In this document: positions 11,781-22,776 of the stretch, piece by piece
Numbering within the stretch: position 1 is the first letter of the stretch
Layout: the number at the start of each line of letters is the position of its first letter
NCBI GenBank assembly: GCA_958295665.1
Contig: OY282559.1
Span: forward strand, 271,820,047-271,884,046
Length of the DNA stretch: 64,000 nt
From: Tipula vernalis
Taxonomy: Eukaryota > Arthropoda > Insecta > Diptera > Tipulidae
Direction: 5' to 3'
The notes under the pieces: model-generated
Database searches by the model: none
What the model saw: the letters and a program-made list of their open reading frames with translations, nothing else
What the model was told of the DNA's origin: nothing
Made by a program: the position numbers and the translations under genes

Positions 11781-12534
11781 AGATTGTTCCGAAACTGCTG
11801 TGGTTTGGTTTTTCATCGATTTCGGATAAATTGCTTAAGCAAATGGATATACGTTTTGAACTTGATACGGTTTGACTTGAATTTAACTTGAACTGTGATC
11901 GCAGGGCACAAATCGAACTATCCTGTACCTATAAAATATAGAAAAAGTTTGGTTTGGGTTTTTTACTTTTTGATTCATTCGGTCTTTATATTTTAGACGT
12001 TGGCTGGTAAAAAGCAAAAAGGTGCTATATGAATACGACACGTACGTAATAAACGGTATCAAAACGCTTTTGATTCGGCTTTTGTGTTGCATTTCGACTT
12101 GATTTTTGACTTAGTTTTTTTTTAACATTAATTATTTATCTTATAACCTTGGCCTTTAACTTGACTTTTTTCTTAACTTCTAACTCGAATTTGACTTTGG
12201 ACCTGACTTTATAGACTTGATCTTTTATTTGATTTAGTGTGACTTTTAATTTGGCTTTTCTTGGACCTTTGCTATTGTTTCACTTGATTGTGGCTTGTAT
12301 TTTACTTGCTGTTTGAATTGATCTATGACATTTTTTTCTTTGTCATACACCACGGTATAAAACTGTTTTATCCCTATGCAAATTAATGCAACCTCGCCGT
12401 TGCACTTTTTTTTTTTTTTTTTTTAATAACGTTTAAAAGAATTTTGTTATTGTTTTACTGTTATTTTGCTTACAAAAATATACAATTTACAAACAACAAG
12501 CTACATGAATTAATTTTTTTATACGTAACAGCAC
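11781..12534. other. Low-complexity intergenic stretch
   Basis: From about 11870 to 12320 the sequence repeats loosely around the motif TTGACTT/TTGATTT (for example 11873-11893, 12092-12113, 12162-12240). This gives a diffuse short-period pattern without an exact unit. A run of about 16 T follows near 12407-12423. No gene is visible. Confidence 0.4.
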
Positions 12535-12685
12535 CCTTATTCTGTAAAAAATAAGATAATGTGTAAACGTGAAAACGGGCAAACTTTGTGATTTTTTACT
12601 AAAATTACATTAAATTGTTTTTCGATTCTCTTTTCGTTCACTGTTTATCACGTGTAAACTTTATCTTATTTTTTATAGAATAAGG
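12535..12685. mobile_element. Small MITE-like inverted repeat
   Basis: The left arm CCTTATTCTGTAAAAAATAA (from 12535) continues GATAATGTGTAAACGTGA. The right arm ends at 12685 and reads inward CCTTATTCTATAAAAAATAA, then GATAAAGTTTACACGTGATA. The element is about 151 bp, with arms of about 38 bp and no coding capacity. A clear target duplication is not visible. Confidence 0.7.
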
Positions 12686-12688
12686 CTA

Positions 12689-14196
12689 CTGGGGATCGTT
12701 TCTGGTTCTATGATATGATAATGAAAAAATATCATCGGATTTTTCATTTGATTTTATCATTTTATTTTACCATCAACATAATATAAAGCGATTCTGGTTC
12801 GATGATAAATAAAAATGATATAATTATCATCGATAAAATACAAATGGCGATTCGGGTTTGACGGTGTATGATATACTTATGTCAAAATTGGTGAAAAAAA
12901 TTAATACTTTTTCATTTTGTTTTTATCGCTGAAAAGTATTTATGACCGATGATAAAAATTATTTTGCCCGCCCATTCGTGTTTTTAGTAGAATGTAGATA
13001 GATTTTAGGGTTTTGCATAATGTGATTTCAACCTACATTTACCTACTACATTTGGGTAATGTGCACAATTACTAATTAAAGTTGGTAAATGTCGATATAT
13101 AATTTAATGCAGACAATTTATACTAGTGTACTTTTCGAATTTACAACATTGGGGTAGTAAAAATAATTTTCTAAGAAAATAATATTTAATAGTGTTAATT
13201 TTTTAGTGATTTACTAAAAATTAAAAACAATAATTAATAGAGAACGAAGATTTAGCTTTGAAATGTTCTGGAAAATGGAAATTCAAATTCTAATTTTAAA
13301 ACGAAATGTCCATTTTCCAGAATATTTGTAAAATAAATCTCTAAAATAATTGAAGTTTTAAACAATTTTTGAGTTGTTATTTAAGGCGCATTTTATTTGA
13401 CCAAATTCAAATTGGTATTCATTTTGAAATCGCGGCCCTGCTGAATTTCGAAAAAAAAAATCACGGCTAAACATATGACTCAAAACATTTTTGATATACA
13501 ACAATTATTTTGTAATTTACGTTAGACACGGGACGAAAATTAAAAAATCACAATCACCAAACAAACAACAATTTTTGTTATGTCAAAATAATTGAATGTA
13601 CATGACAGACAACTGTTAGAACTTTAAAAATAAAATTTAACGAAGATTCCATGAGCCTGGTGCTAAATATAATAACTAAAAAATATTATTGAATTTTGAA
13701 AACCACGTACACAGCGGGTATTCACGAATACCAAAATGGTATTGGATTCATGACATTGTTGTTGTAAATGGTCAAATAAAATGCGCCTTTCATATCCGAT
13801 ATAATGACAACCTAAATATTTACGATTGTCAAGATCAAATTTCAATGCGCATGCTCAAAATTATTTTTTGGAAACTAATACGAATATTTACAATTGCAAA
13901 GAAACTCTCTTGACAAAATTTTAATGCGCAGTGCGCATGCTCAAAACCATTTTTTTGGAAAACGAAACCAATTAACCAATATTTAATATTATCAAGAGAG
14001 GAAACTCTCTTTCAAGAATGATAATTTTATCATTTTTGATTATCATCTAACCAGAATCGCTTTCGATATGTTGATGATAAAATAGAATAAAAAGATAAAA
14101 AGCAAAGACGAAATCAAAATGACAAAAACAATTGGAAAATTCGATAATATTTTTGTTTTTTCATTATCATATCATCGAACCGGAATCGCACCCCAG
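12689..14196. mobile_element. 1.5-kb non-autonomous element with ~170-bp terminal inverted repeats
   Basis: The left end reads CTGGGGATCGTTTCTGGTTC and then TATGATATGATAATGAAAAA. The right end, read inward from 14196, is CTGGGGTGCGATTCCGGTTC and then GATGATATGATAATGAAAAA. Similarity continues inward for about 170 bp on both sides. The motif GCGATTCTGGTTCGATGATA recurs inside the arms (about 12788, 12846 in decayed form, and inverted at about 14050-14062), a subterminal repeat layout. The interior (12870-14010) has no transposase ORF; the ORFs at 13663-13913 show no domain. No target duplication was recognised. Confidence 0.75.
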
Positions 14197-14989
14197 GACG
14201 CTCTCAGCGAAAATCTTGCATCCATAAATCTCTAGATGGATAAACTACCGAGAATAAATTGATGAAGTTGAATTCATACGATAATCTAACATTAGCCATG
14301 TCAATTTCTGGTATAAATAAGGTGTACTTTTAGAAAAAATTACCTATGCCACACAATTGCTTCGAGGATATTCAGTGCCCAATTATTCAGTGCCCAATGG
14401 TCCTCAAACGGTATATCGCAGAACAAACAGTGCCTAGGATGGCGACATGCAATTGAGGCAAAAAACAGATTGGACCCTAGAGCAAGAAGTGGTGTCATGA
14501 GCATTACTCCAATAAAGTTTTCCTACTACTAAAGACAATAATTTGACGACAAGCCACCAAACAATAGAAGTGCATTTATTTACTTTTGTATAGCATGTGT
14601 TAGCAGAAATTAATTAAAAATATTAAGCCTCTTATACTAGCCTCTTGTGTCACAAGAGTAATTTTATTTTTGTCACAAGAGTAATCTTATTTAGGTTTAC
14701 ATACCAAAGCTTGCATTCGGAGACTCATGGTTAAGTTTGTCTTTCTAAATAGAAGGCGGTGAGTTACGTTTGCTGATAAACGACTACTTTTTCCGTGGAA
14801 AATATTCATACCTCCTATACGTCATATTATTAAAATATAAAAACGGATATGTTAACTCGTATATTCATTCCATAATACAAAAGTTATAATCTCTAGGTTT
14901 ACTACTTTGGTTTAACTTGAAAATTCATGATAAATCTGTAGCAAAATACTGCTCAAAATAAAGCAGCAACTCAACGGTAATAAATACTA

Positions 14990-15200
14990 AGGTAGCCCCT
15001 AGCAATCTCCATTATTGTCACGAAAATTCTGGAATAATCTTCAAAATTTGAAATAACCACGAAAAACCTTCGGTTTTGAATAATTTCCCCAAATTCTCGA
15101 ATAATCTCGATACACAATAGAACTAACAATCTCGAGAAACTTCTTTCGATTTTTTCCGATAATCTCTTAAACACTGACCGGCACAGAAAACGGGCTACCC
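14990..15200. repeat. Repeat block with CGAATAATCTCGA-type core
   Basis: Variants of the core GAATAATYTC occur at about 15029 (GGAATAATCTTCAAAAT), 15078 (TGAATAATTTCCCCAAAT), 15103 (CGAATAATCTCGATAC) and 15158 (CGATAATCTC). The same core recurs at 37.56-38.65 kb and 46.36-46.60 kb. Confidence 0.5.
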
Positions 15201-16910
15201 TAAAAAGATTTTTTTTGTGATGCGAATATCTTTTGAACCGCACTAGCTATAGAAACATCAAACAAAAACCAAATTCTACGTCATTCAAAATAATCTTAGA
15301 AAATGTTACCATAACAGTTGTCTAATCATGTGGCTGAGTGTTTTTGTTTCTTTCTATTTCCGTGGTCAAAAATAAGGGTTCCTATTTAAAAAATTGTCTG
15401 GACCTCTAAACCTTGATCCTATCCCGAACCATACAACTTTTGTTTAAAACTTTTTTCAAAATGGGCCACTCTGTATATCTCGATTTCTGATCAAAAATTG
15501 TTGCTGATATGTTGATAGTTGTAGGCAACGACGCTTTATGTACGGGATAATTACCCCTTACTCATTCCTCAGGTCCTAACCACTCAAGAATTAGTTAATT
15601 TTTGGATAGGACTATGAAAAGGATCTAAAACCCGAAACGAAAGGAAAAACTCAGGAAAGCAAACAAAAAAATGTTTGCGCTATTGGATGCTCATTTTGTG
15701 CAAAACAAAACATGTTGCTGTAAGTTCTAACGTTTCGTACAAACTGCTCTTTTTAGTTCAAAGGGGCGGCCGATTTAAATTTGGTAGTCATCTTAAATTA
15801 ATTTATCTAATCGGTTTCGTCCGCGAACAAGCAGTTCCGAATTGTTAAGTCAGTTAGCTTGCAAAAGTATATTCAGTTTTCGACTGTCGTTAAAATCATT
15901 CAAGAAGATGTCCTTCAGAGGGGACATTTACGCGATTCGAGTTGGGTGCCAAAACATTATGGATTACAGCTACTACGTCTCGATTTCTTCGATATTGGCA
16001 TTAGGCTGCGTCCTGTTTATTGTTAAGATCACATTTTTAGAGAGGTCCTTTTGGCATATTTTTCAACCAATTAGTACTTTAGATCCGTTTTATGAATTTA
16101 TAATCAAAATTTGGGTTCTCTAAAGGCTTAATCAGCGGAAAACAAGGTAATTTTAGAGCGACGGGTACCTACTTTCGATATTTTCGAAGGTTTTGTGGTA
16201 TAAATTGACGGACATTCTTATGTTGGCTGTAATATTTCTAACTTCTTTCTTTTGCGTAATTTCCCCAAAGTGTATCCGACTAAATTTCATAAGCGAGCTC
16301 ATTTTTCATCTAAATATACCATAATCTCTTCTATAGCGTATGTATATTTAACCTTAATGTCGGACAAAACCATAAACTATTATCTGCTAGTGTCAAAGAT
16401 CTTAATATATCGTACCATTTCAAAATATTATACATACCTACATAATATTTTGAAAAAAGGCTAATTAGCAGTAACAAACATTTTTATTGCAACACAAGAT
16501 TAAAATAAAACTGAAGTTTATCAATCTTCACAGACAAAAACGAAAATAACGAAATTTTTGATTCTTCAACATTTTTCATCTTTTGAATTTTTTTTTTTTT
16601 GTTTTGTTATTTTTATCGCTGAACATTCAAATTATGCTTGTTGTTAAATGATTGGTATTGTTTGGTTTTGATATATATACATAAGTAAATACAGATTGTT
16701 TTATTTTGCCGAATTCATTAAATACATAGTTTAGATTAGATTAGAAGCTTATACTTACGTATTACGTTTCGTATGCCGTTTATATTAAGATAATTAGTTG
16801 GAATCATTAATTATTTTAACGCTTTGTCTACCCGGGTATTTAATCAATTTTGAGAGCAACGGTTGTTTCAAAATAAATATATGCGCCTCCCTGTATGATT
16901 GAGTTAGTTA

Positions 16911-16963
16911 CAAACCTACATACAGCACTACACATTTTATGTGTGGTGCTGTATGTAGGTTTG
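16911..16963. repeat. Perfect hairpin, 18-bp stem plus 6 further pairs
   Basis: CAAACCTACATACAGCAC at 16911-16928 is followed by its exact reverse complement at 16946-16963. Six more pairs, one of them G-T, extend the stem inwards and leave a loop of about 5 nt (16935-16939). The flanks do not extend the pairing. It could be a foldback remnant or a small RNA hairpin; it is short for a pre-miRNA. Confidence 0.75.
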
Positions 16964-18099
16964 AAGTGTATCAAAAATGTTTGGCGTAAAATTAAATTCC
17001 AAAAATTTAACAAAATTTGGATTTAATATTATTTAACTCAATTTGGAAGTTTGACAAGTGCTTATTTTAACCAAAATGAATATAAATCTTCCTTTTCCAG
17101 AAATTCTAGAAAAGAAAGATTTAATTTTGAAACATTCCGGAGAAGAAGAACAACCCCATTTCCAAAAAATTGAACAGTGAAATCTTCAAAATAATTTTTG
17201 GGGTATTATTTTATATCGAATATTTCGGGAATACTTTCATAACTATATAAGTCCGCAACTCAGCATACGAACAAAAACTCCAAATTTAGCGAAATATTAC
17301 TCGAATTTTGAGGGAGAAAAAATCATTTTATTGAATTTTCAATTGCAATCGAATTTTTTTATAGTTTTGCGAAATTATTAAGTTGCAATTTCATCCAATT
17401 TGGGATTTTTGAAAGGTATTTACAATTTTTAAATTTCTTGAAAAGATACTTAGTATCTGATTTTGTACGTGTATCTAAATGCTCTACATACATCACAGAG
17501 CTAGATAAAGCACCCCACACGTCTGTAGAAGCATCTTCTATGCAATGCCGTAATTACAAATTTCAGGCCCCCGCAAAATTTTCCTTGGGCCCCTAAAAAT
17601 GTTTTTTTTTAACATAAGAGCAAGTAAAGCTTTTATTTCACATAAAATTTGCTTTACGTCGTTTTTTAATTAAAAAATTATTTCTTCCTATTATCCAGCC
17701 TCCAGCCTCGTCTAGCCTCCTCATTGCTTAAAATTATCTGATTTCGAGAGGAGGATATAAGAAATTGCGCAAATTGAGGACCGCATAACGGGACATGTCG
17801 TATTTTCCGTCGTTCAATTTTGTTGGTTAAATTTTCTCCATATGTCCGAGATATTTTTACTCTCGCATGAATTCTTTATATTGTGTGGCTAATTAATCGT
17901 TTTTCATGAGTTGCCTTTCTAGTTGGAAAAATCTTGCTGTTACCACTTTTTGGAATCTCCTAGGTTTGCCTGTTGTTGAAACGGAATTTTTAGCATTTTT
18001 CTACCGTATAATTCTCTTTCGTGGGAATTCCGAAAATGTTCACATTCTTCTTCATCAGTTTTCACAATTTGCATGATTGTGACGGTTTTGGTTAACGGA

Positions 18100-19730
18100 A
18101 AACTTTGTACGTTGACATTATGTGTTATGATTAACAGGTTAAGTTATACCTCGATTCAAATTGAGCCATAATTAATAGTTTAGCAGCTTTTTTGATTATT
18201 TCTTTCTTGTTTGCGCAAATCTCAGCAACGTGCGATTCTACGCTAAACGTTTTTATTTGTAGTCTGTTTACTGCGCTGGAAGTGATGAACATTGCTTGTG
18301 GGCAAGGATCTACAATAGCACGCAGATAACAATCTTGCCCAGTCTTAGTTGTTGCCTTTACTAGTGCGGCCGGTAAGAGCAGTTACGCATCATTTGTTCT
18401 AGCATGTAATGTAGTACTACTATTGTTTGCTGGTCTGGGTTTGGCTGGTATTGTTGTACTTTTTTCAAATTTCTTATTGTGTAGTAGCTATAGTGATGCC
18501 ATCCTTGGCATTGTTGACATGGCGTCGCTTTTAAGACACTTTCTACACAGCTGCAATAATGATATCAGTTGATTTTTGTCAAGAATATTCATTGCTTATA
18601 AAGTTTGAAGCAATCTGCAAGGTGATGGTTTTGGTTGCAGACAATACACGTTTTGCTTGGATTCGTTGCCAATAGAGATGTTTTTGTAGTAATTGCTGGT
18701 TTTCGAAAGTTCGAAGGTTTTTCTCGAAAAACTACTTCTAATGCCGTAAAACGCGATTCAAGGAACTTCATGAAATTTTCAAGAGTTTGAATTTCTCTTG
18801 GATTCTCTAATAACATCTCGTATGCTCTCAGGGAGTCGTGATCCAGTTTTTTAGCCAATACGTACATATATAAATATTTTATCCCATGAATCAGTGTTGA
18901 TTCCTGGGTGCTTGATCGCTTGTAAACATCCTCTGGTGGTGTCGTATAATCTTATGGTTGATGTGAATTCAGTGTTTATTTGTATTTGTTTAGGTTCATC
19001 CTGCGATTATCATGTCTTGCTTCGACTATATCCCATGCGGGTTCTTCCCATGCGGGGCCATTAGGCTGCATAGTCTTCAACGTAGGTCTTCAGGTAATTG
19101 ATCTTTTGTGTGTTGTGTTGTTAAGTAATTGGTTATTGTGCACAAATTGGGGTATTTGTATTTTGGGAAGCTTAATTTCTGCTGGTCGATTGCTGTCGAC
19201 TTTGTATTGTTTGTTCTTCGTGATGACCTCTACTACTATTTCGTTACAAGCTTTTCGCATTTCGTTGTAGTACTCATCTATGAAGTATTTTGTTGTTAGT
19301 GTTTCTTCATCTTCTGTAGCCTCCATCATTCTCTCAAATTTAATGATGCTTCAGTTTCTCATTTTGATGTCTTGTTGTTTAAGTATTCGGCTGATCGTAT
19401 TCTGCCTCTCGGACGGTTGTGCTGTGAACGAGAAGGATGCCCCGGGTTTGCTGTTATCGTCGGTTAAAGTTGGTGCGGTAGGCCGCTATTGAGACGTCCG
19501 CGCATTTCATCTATGAAGTTGTTGTATGTGTTTACTACTTTCTGCCTATCTTGAAAGTATTGAATTTTGTTGTCATTGATTGTGTACTCATTGTACAATG
19601 CTTTTAATGCTGCTTGGATTCGAGATATTTTGTTGTTTTCAGTTGGAATATTTTTTCTCCTATCTCGCCTTGTTGGATAAATGGCCCCGTTACTTCTTTG
19701 TTGTTATGTATTGCTCTTGATTCTTTTGCC
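18100..19730 (-). pseudogene. BEL/Pao retrotransposon gag-protease remnant
   Basis: Minus-strand pieces, from right to left, read as a BEL/Pao polyprotein. A decayed gag N-terminus covers about 19660-19330, then an open frame at 19329-19090 (RPAEIKLPKIQIPQFV). A second open frame at 18867-18589 has KKLDHDSLRAYEMLLENPRE and the zinc knuckle CIVCNQNHHLADCFKLY. After a stop comes a CRKC piece and a protease-like region at about 18390-18220 with LLPAALVKATT, LRAIVDPCPQAMFITSSAV and ESHVAEIC. The usual Asp-Ser-Gly of the protease is replaced by Asp-Pro-Cys. Stops and frameshifts are frequent, no RT follows and no LTRs were seen, so this is a truncated dead copy. Confidence 0.7.
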
Positions 19731-20552
19731 GGTTTTTAATAGCTCCTAATGTTCGAGTCGTAAATTCGAACAATTGACATTTAAACAATAGGCTAACTAC
19801 TTCTGTTGTTATGAAGTAGTTAGTTACCACTGGTGGGACTTTATTAAAGGGATTAATTTAGTTTAGATAAATTAGTTAGGTTACCTCGACTGGGGACTAA
19901 CTGTTTATCATGTGAAACAACTTTGTTGATTCTCAAGTTAATTCTGATTTATTAACTAAAGCCTAATTTCCATTATGAAATATTTACTGCGTGCTGTGTG
20001 AGAGAAAAAAACACTTTTACAGTTTTACAGTACTGAAAAAATTATTATAGTATACTGACATTTTTATAGTATACTGGAAAAATATTTCAATTTTTCAATG
20101 CAATTTTTCAAAAAAAATAAAAACAAAGACCATTTCTCTGTCACTTTAATGACATTTTCGATTTTTATGTTTTTATTCAGTTAAAAATACTCTCAGTAAA
20201 TAAACATTCTAATTTTTGAACATTTTGAACTTTGTACCAAACAATAATACCAAAAACAATTCCCATAAGAATTAACAGCGCTTATGCTATACGTATATTA
20301 TAATCAAAATCACACTACTCATTGTCGCACCATGACCATCATCCAAAATTTAAATAAATTAACAATATAATAATAAAAAAAACTAAATTAATTAATAATT
20401 TTTGAATAAATTAACTAAATGTTTCAAATTTATCTGTATACTTTCAGATATACTGGTAAATTATAAAAAAAAAACCGAGATAAATCTAAAAAACTGTATA
20501 CCAAAACAAAAACCTTTATACAGTCTGACTAGATAAAACACTGAACGCAAAA
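19731..20552. other. Upstream region of the CPES-like gene
   Basis: AT-rich, no gene. This stretch should hold the promoter and 5' untranslated region of the gene starting at 20553. No core promoter motif stands out enough to call. Confidence 0.4.
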
Positions 20553-21746
20553 ATGGTTGGGCCCAGTTCACAGATTAGCAAATTATTGTTAACACTTTTA
20601 TTTTTATTAATTATATTTTATATGTATATGGATGTTAATTTATATTTACGGATACAAAATTATCCGATCGAAAGAAATTTTCATAATACTATTGTTAATA
20701 ATCCAAATAGTTTAAATAATAATAATAATAATAATAATAGTACTGTATTAGGTAATAGTAATAATAATATCGGAAGTACAATTGCGTCATCGACAGCCGC
20801 GCAACAATTGTTGAAGGCGAATGACAATGACATTAAATATAGTGATGTTACGTGGGTCTCCTGTGATATAAATCCACTTTGTGATGTAACCGTCAAAGCG
20901 ATTATGCTCGATCATACGAATCACTATTTATTTGCACCGATGGCCACAATCTTTGATGATATTGTCGGATTTTCACGGAGCACATTTATAACACCAAATA
21001 TAATATCATTTTTTCATGTGTTTGTCGCAATAGCGGCCGGACGTATGATCGCTTCCGATAGTTTAGGATATCGTCGCTTTGGTGTTGTTCTATTTCAATT
21101 TCGTACATTTTTGGATGATTTGGATGGGCATGTGGCACGAGCTAAAAAAAATATTCGTGGCGAACGCTCAGAAATTGGAACGTCTGGTTATTATGTGGAC
21201 GGGATATGTGACGGGCTCGGTTGTATAGCGCTTATGATTGGTGTTTTTGTATTTTTAAAAAATAATCCACCACGTCGTGGTTATACGCAGCTACAAGCAA
21301 TTATACCGGTGGCCGAATCAAAAAATTCCGATTCCGGTGTTATCTACAAAGTAAAAGTGACGACAAAAAAGGTAATGCGCAAAGTTTTATGTTTTTCTGG
21401 TCAGCTACTACTCAGTTCGACAGCATGGAATCGGTATATAGCCATTTATCAGGATATGCTGGAACGGAACGATGTGAAACCGGTTCAATTTATAAGGCAA
21501 AATTTTATATTTAAATCGAAATGGCTTTTTTCGGTCGCATGGCTTTGGCGAGTGTTTAATGTGCACGCCCTTCTCCATTGTCTGCTGCTAAGTATATTTT
21601 GTGATAAGCTGTGGGAATTCCTGCGAACGATACAGTACATCGGCTATGTAACGTTACTGGTGATTATTTGTGTGTCCGAGATGCATGTGCTCGAGGTGCA
21701 GAATTTTATTTTTAAAACATTAACCGGAAATAGTACGTCATTGTGA
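20553..21746 (+). CDS. CPES: Ceramide phosphoethanolamine synthase-like CDP-alcohol phosphotransferase
   Basis: A single uninterrupted ORF of 397 residues. CPES transfers phosphoethanolamine from CDP-ethanolamine to ceramide in the Golgi lumen, making the main insect sphingolipid. Residues about 11-31 form an N-terminal membrane segment. An Asn-rich low-complexity stretch (about 49-73) follows. The CDP-alcohol phosphotransferase signature is complete: D188-x2-D191-G192-x2-A195-R196, then G212-x3-D216-x3-D220 (seen as FLDDLDGHVARAKKN and GYYVDGICDGLG). Further hydrophobic segments lie near 153-162, 222-236, 340-352 and 366-380. Length is close to that of the Drosophila enzyme as I recall it (about 400-420). 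The start at 20553 is the first ATG of the frame and directly precedes the membrane segment. No intron is needed. A choline/ethanolamine phosphotransferase is less likely given the GERSEIGTSGYYVDG block. Confidence 0.88.
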   Translation: MVGPSSQISKLLLTLLFLLIIFYMYMDVNLYLRIQNYPIERNFHNTIVNNPNSLNNNNNNNNSTVLGNSNNNIGSTIASSTAAQQLLKANDNDIKYSDVTWVSCDINPLCDVTVKAIMLDHTNHYLFAPMATIFDDIVGFSRSTFITPNIISFFHVFVAIAAGRMIASDSLGYRRFGVVLFQFRTFLDDLDGHVARAKKNIRGERSEIGTSGYYVDGICDGLGCIALMIGVFVFLKNNPPRRGYTQLQAIIPVAESKNSDSGVIYKVKVTTKKVMRKVLCFSGQLLLSSTAWNRYIAIYQDMLERNDVKPVQFIRQNFIFKSKWLFSVAWLWRVFNVHALLHCLLLSIFCDKLWEFLRTIQYIGYVTLLVIICVSEMHVLEVQNFIFKTLTGNSTSL

Positions 21747-22776
21747 TTTTTTCTAATTAATTAAAAATTATACGCTAAATAAATAAATAGTGTTTACTAT
21801 TTACTTCCGATTTAAATTATTTTTGTTAATTTTTGTAAAGTTACTGGTCGCGCGCGCATGAGTTAACATTATTTACTCCGTTTACTATTTAGTAATTATA
21901 TACATAAATATACTAATTTACTACTCTAGTTTAATAACTTTAAAATATTATTAAAGTGTAAGACAATCTAAATCTACATTTTTTTGTTCCGTTGAAACCA
22001 ATTGAATACTCATCTAGTAAACGAATGATAGTAACACTGAACGATTTTATTCTGTAATATTAACTATTTATAGTTGCATACCAGTAATTAGTTATAGGTA
22101 TATACCCCTGCAGATAGTAAGTCAACTGAAATATCGAAATCTATATTATTGATCGAATGTTCTAAAAACAAACAAAAAATTACAATAAATATTTTTTTAT
22201 AATTATGTATGTAAATTAAATAAGAGTGATTAAATTAAATTAAATGGAAATTATAAATTATATGATAAAAATTATACAGTTTAACAAAAAAAAATATTTT
22301 TGAGTAGCAATTTTAGATTGAAACACCACATATTTGATTGTAATTGTGTACATAGTCAATGAAGTACAGGATGGTCACGAAAAAGAACCACCCTGTCGAT
22401 TAATTTGTTTTATTGTTAAAATTATTTTAAAGTTTTTTTTCTTCTTTTTTTTTGTAAAATAGCTCTATAGCGTTAAAAACTATAAAAATATATTTATGTA
22501 ATTAATTAAGACAAAACAAAAAATTATATATTATGTATACAAAATTTAAAAAAAAAAACCAATTAATTAGTTAACTAATTAAATTTAAAAAATTAAAAAC
22601 TAACTATTAATACCGTCCGTGTTCGTCTTTCATAAATAGAAATATATATTTTTTTATTTATTTTTTAAATTTTGTTAATTTTTATTGTGTGGTTTCTCAT
22701 TTCTTCTCAGCTCATTTCTTTTCCATTTTCTTTTTATTTAAAAAATAAAACAGTATTTAATAACATTATGTTTTGT
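21747..22776. other. Downstream of the CPES-like gene, no further gene seen
   Basis: Very AT-rich. AATAAATAAATAG about 30 bp after the stop (near 21778) is a candidate poly(A) signal for the upstream gene. Nothing else is recognisable. Confidence 0.45.

Larger units (their letters stand above)
14197..18099. other. Intergenic stretch with dispersed repeats and one perfect hairpin
   Basis: No supported gene. Contents that can be named are the repeat block at 14990-15200 and the hairpin at 16911-16963 (both listed separately), and a decayed TTTCCAG/TTCTAGAAAAG stretch near 17090-17170 that resembles sequences at 13260-13330 and 36730-36790. The ORFs at 15842-16123 (one possible membrane segment) and 16252-16464 have no recognisable family and are not called as genes. 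Confidence 0.4.

Noticed and set aside
15842..16123. 93-codon ORF with hydrophobic stretch as a membrane protein gene
   Set aside because: No recognisable family, no splice partners, and AT-rich frames of this length are common here by chance.
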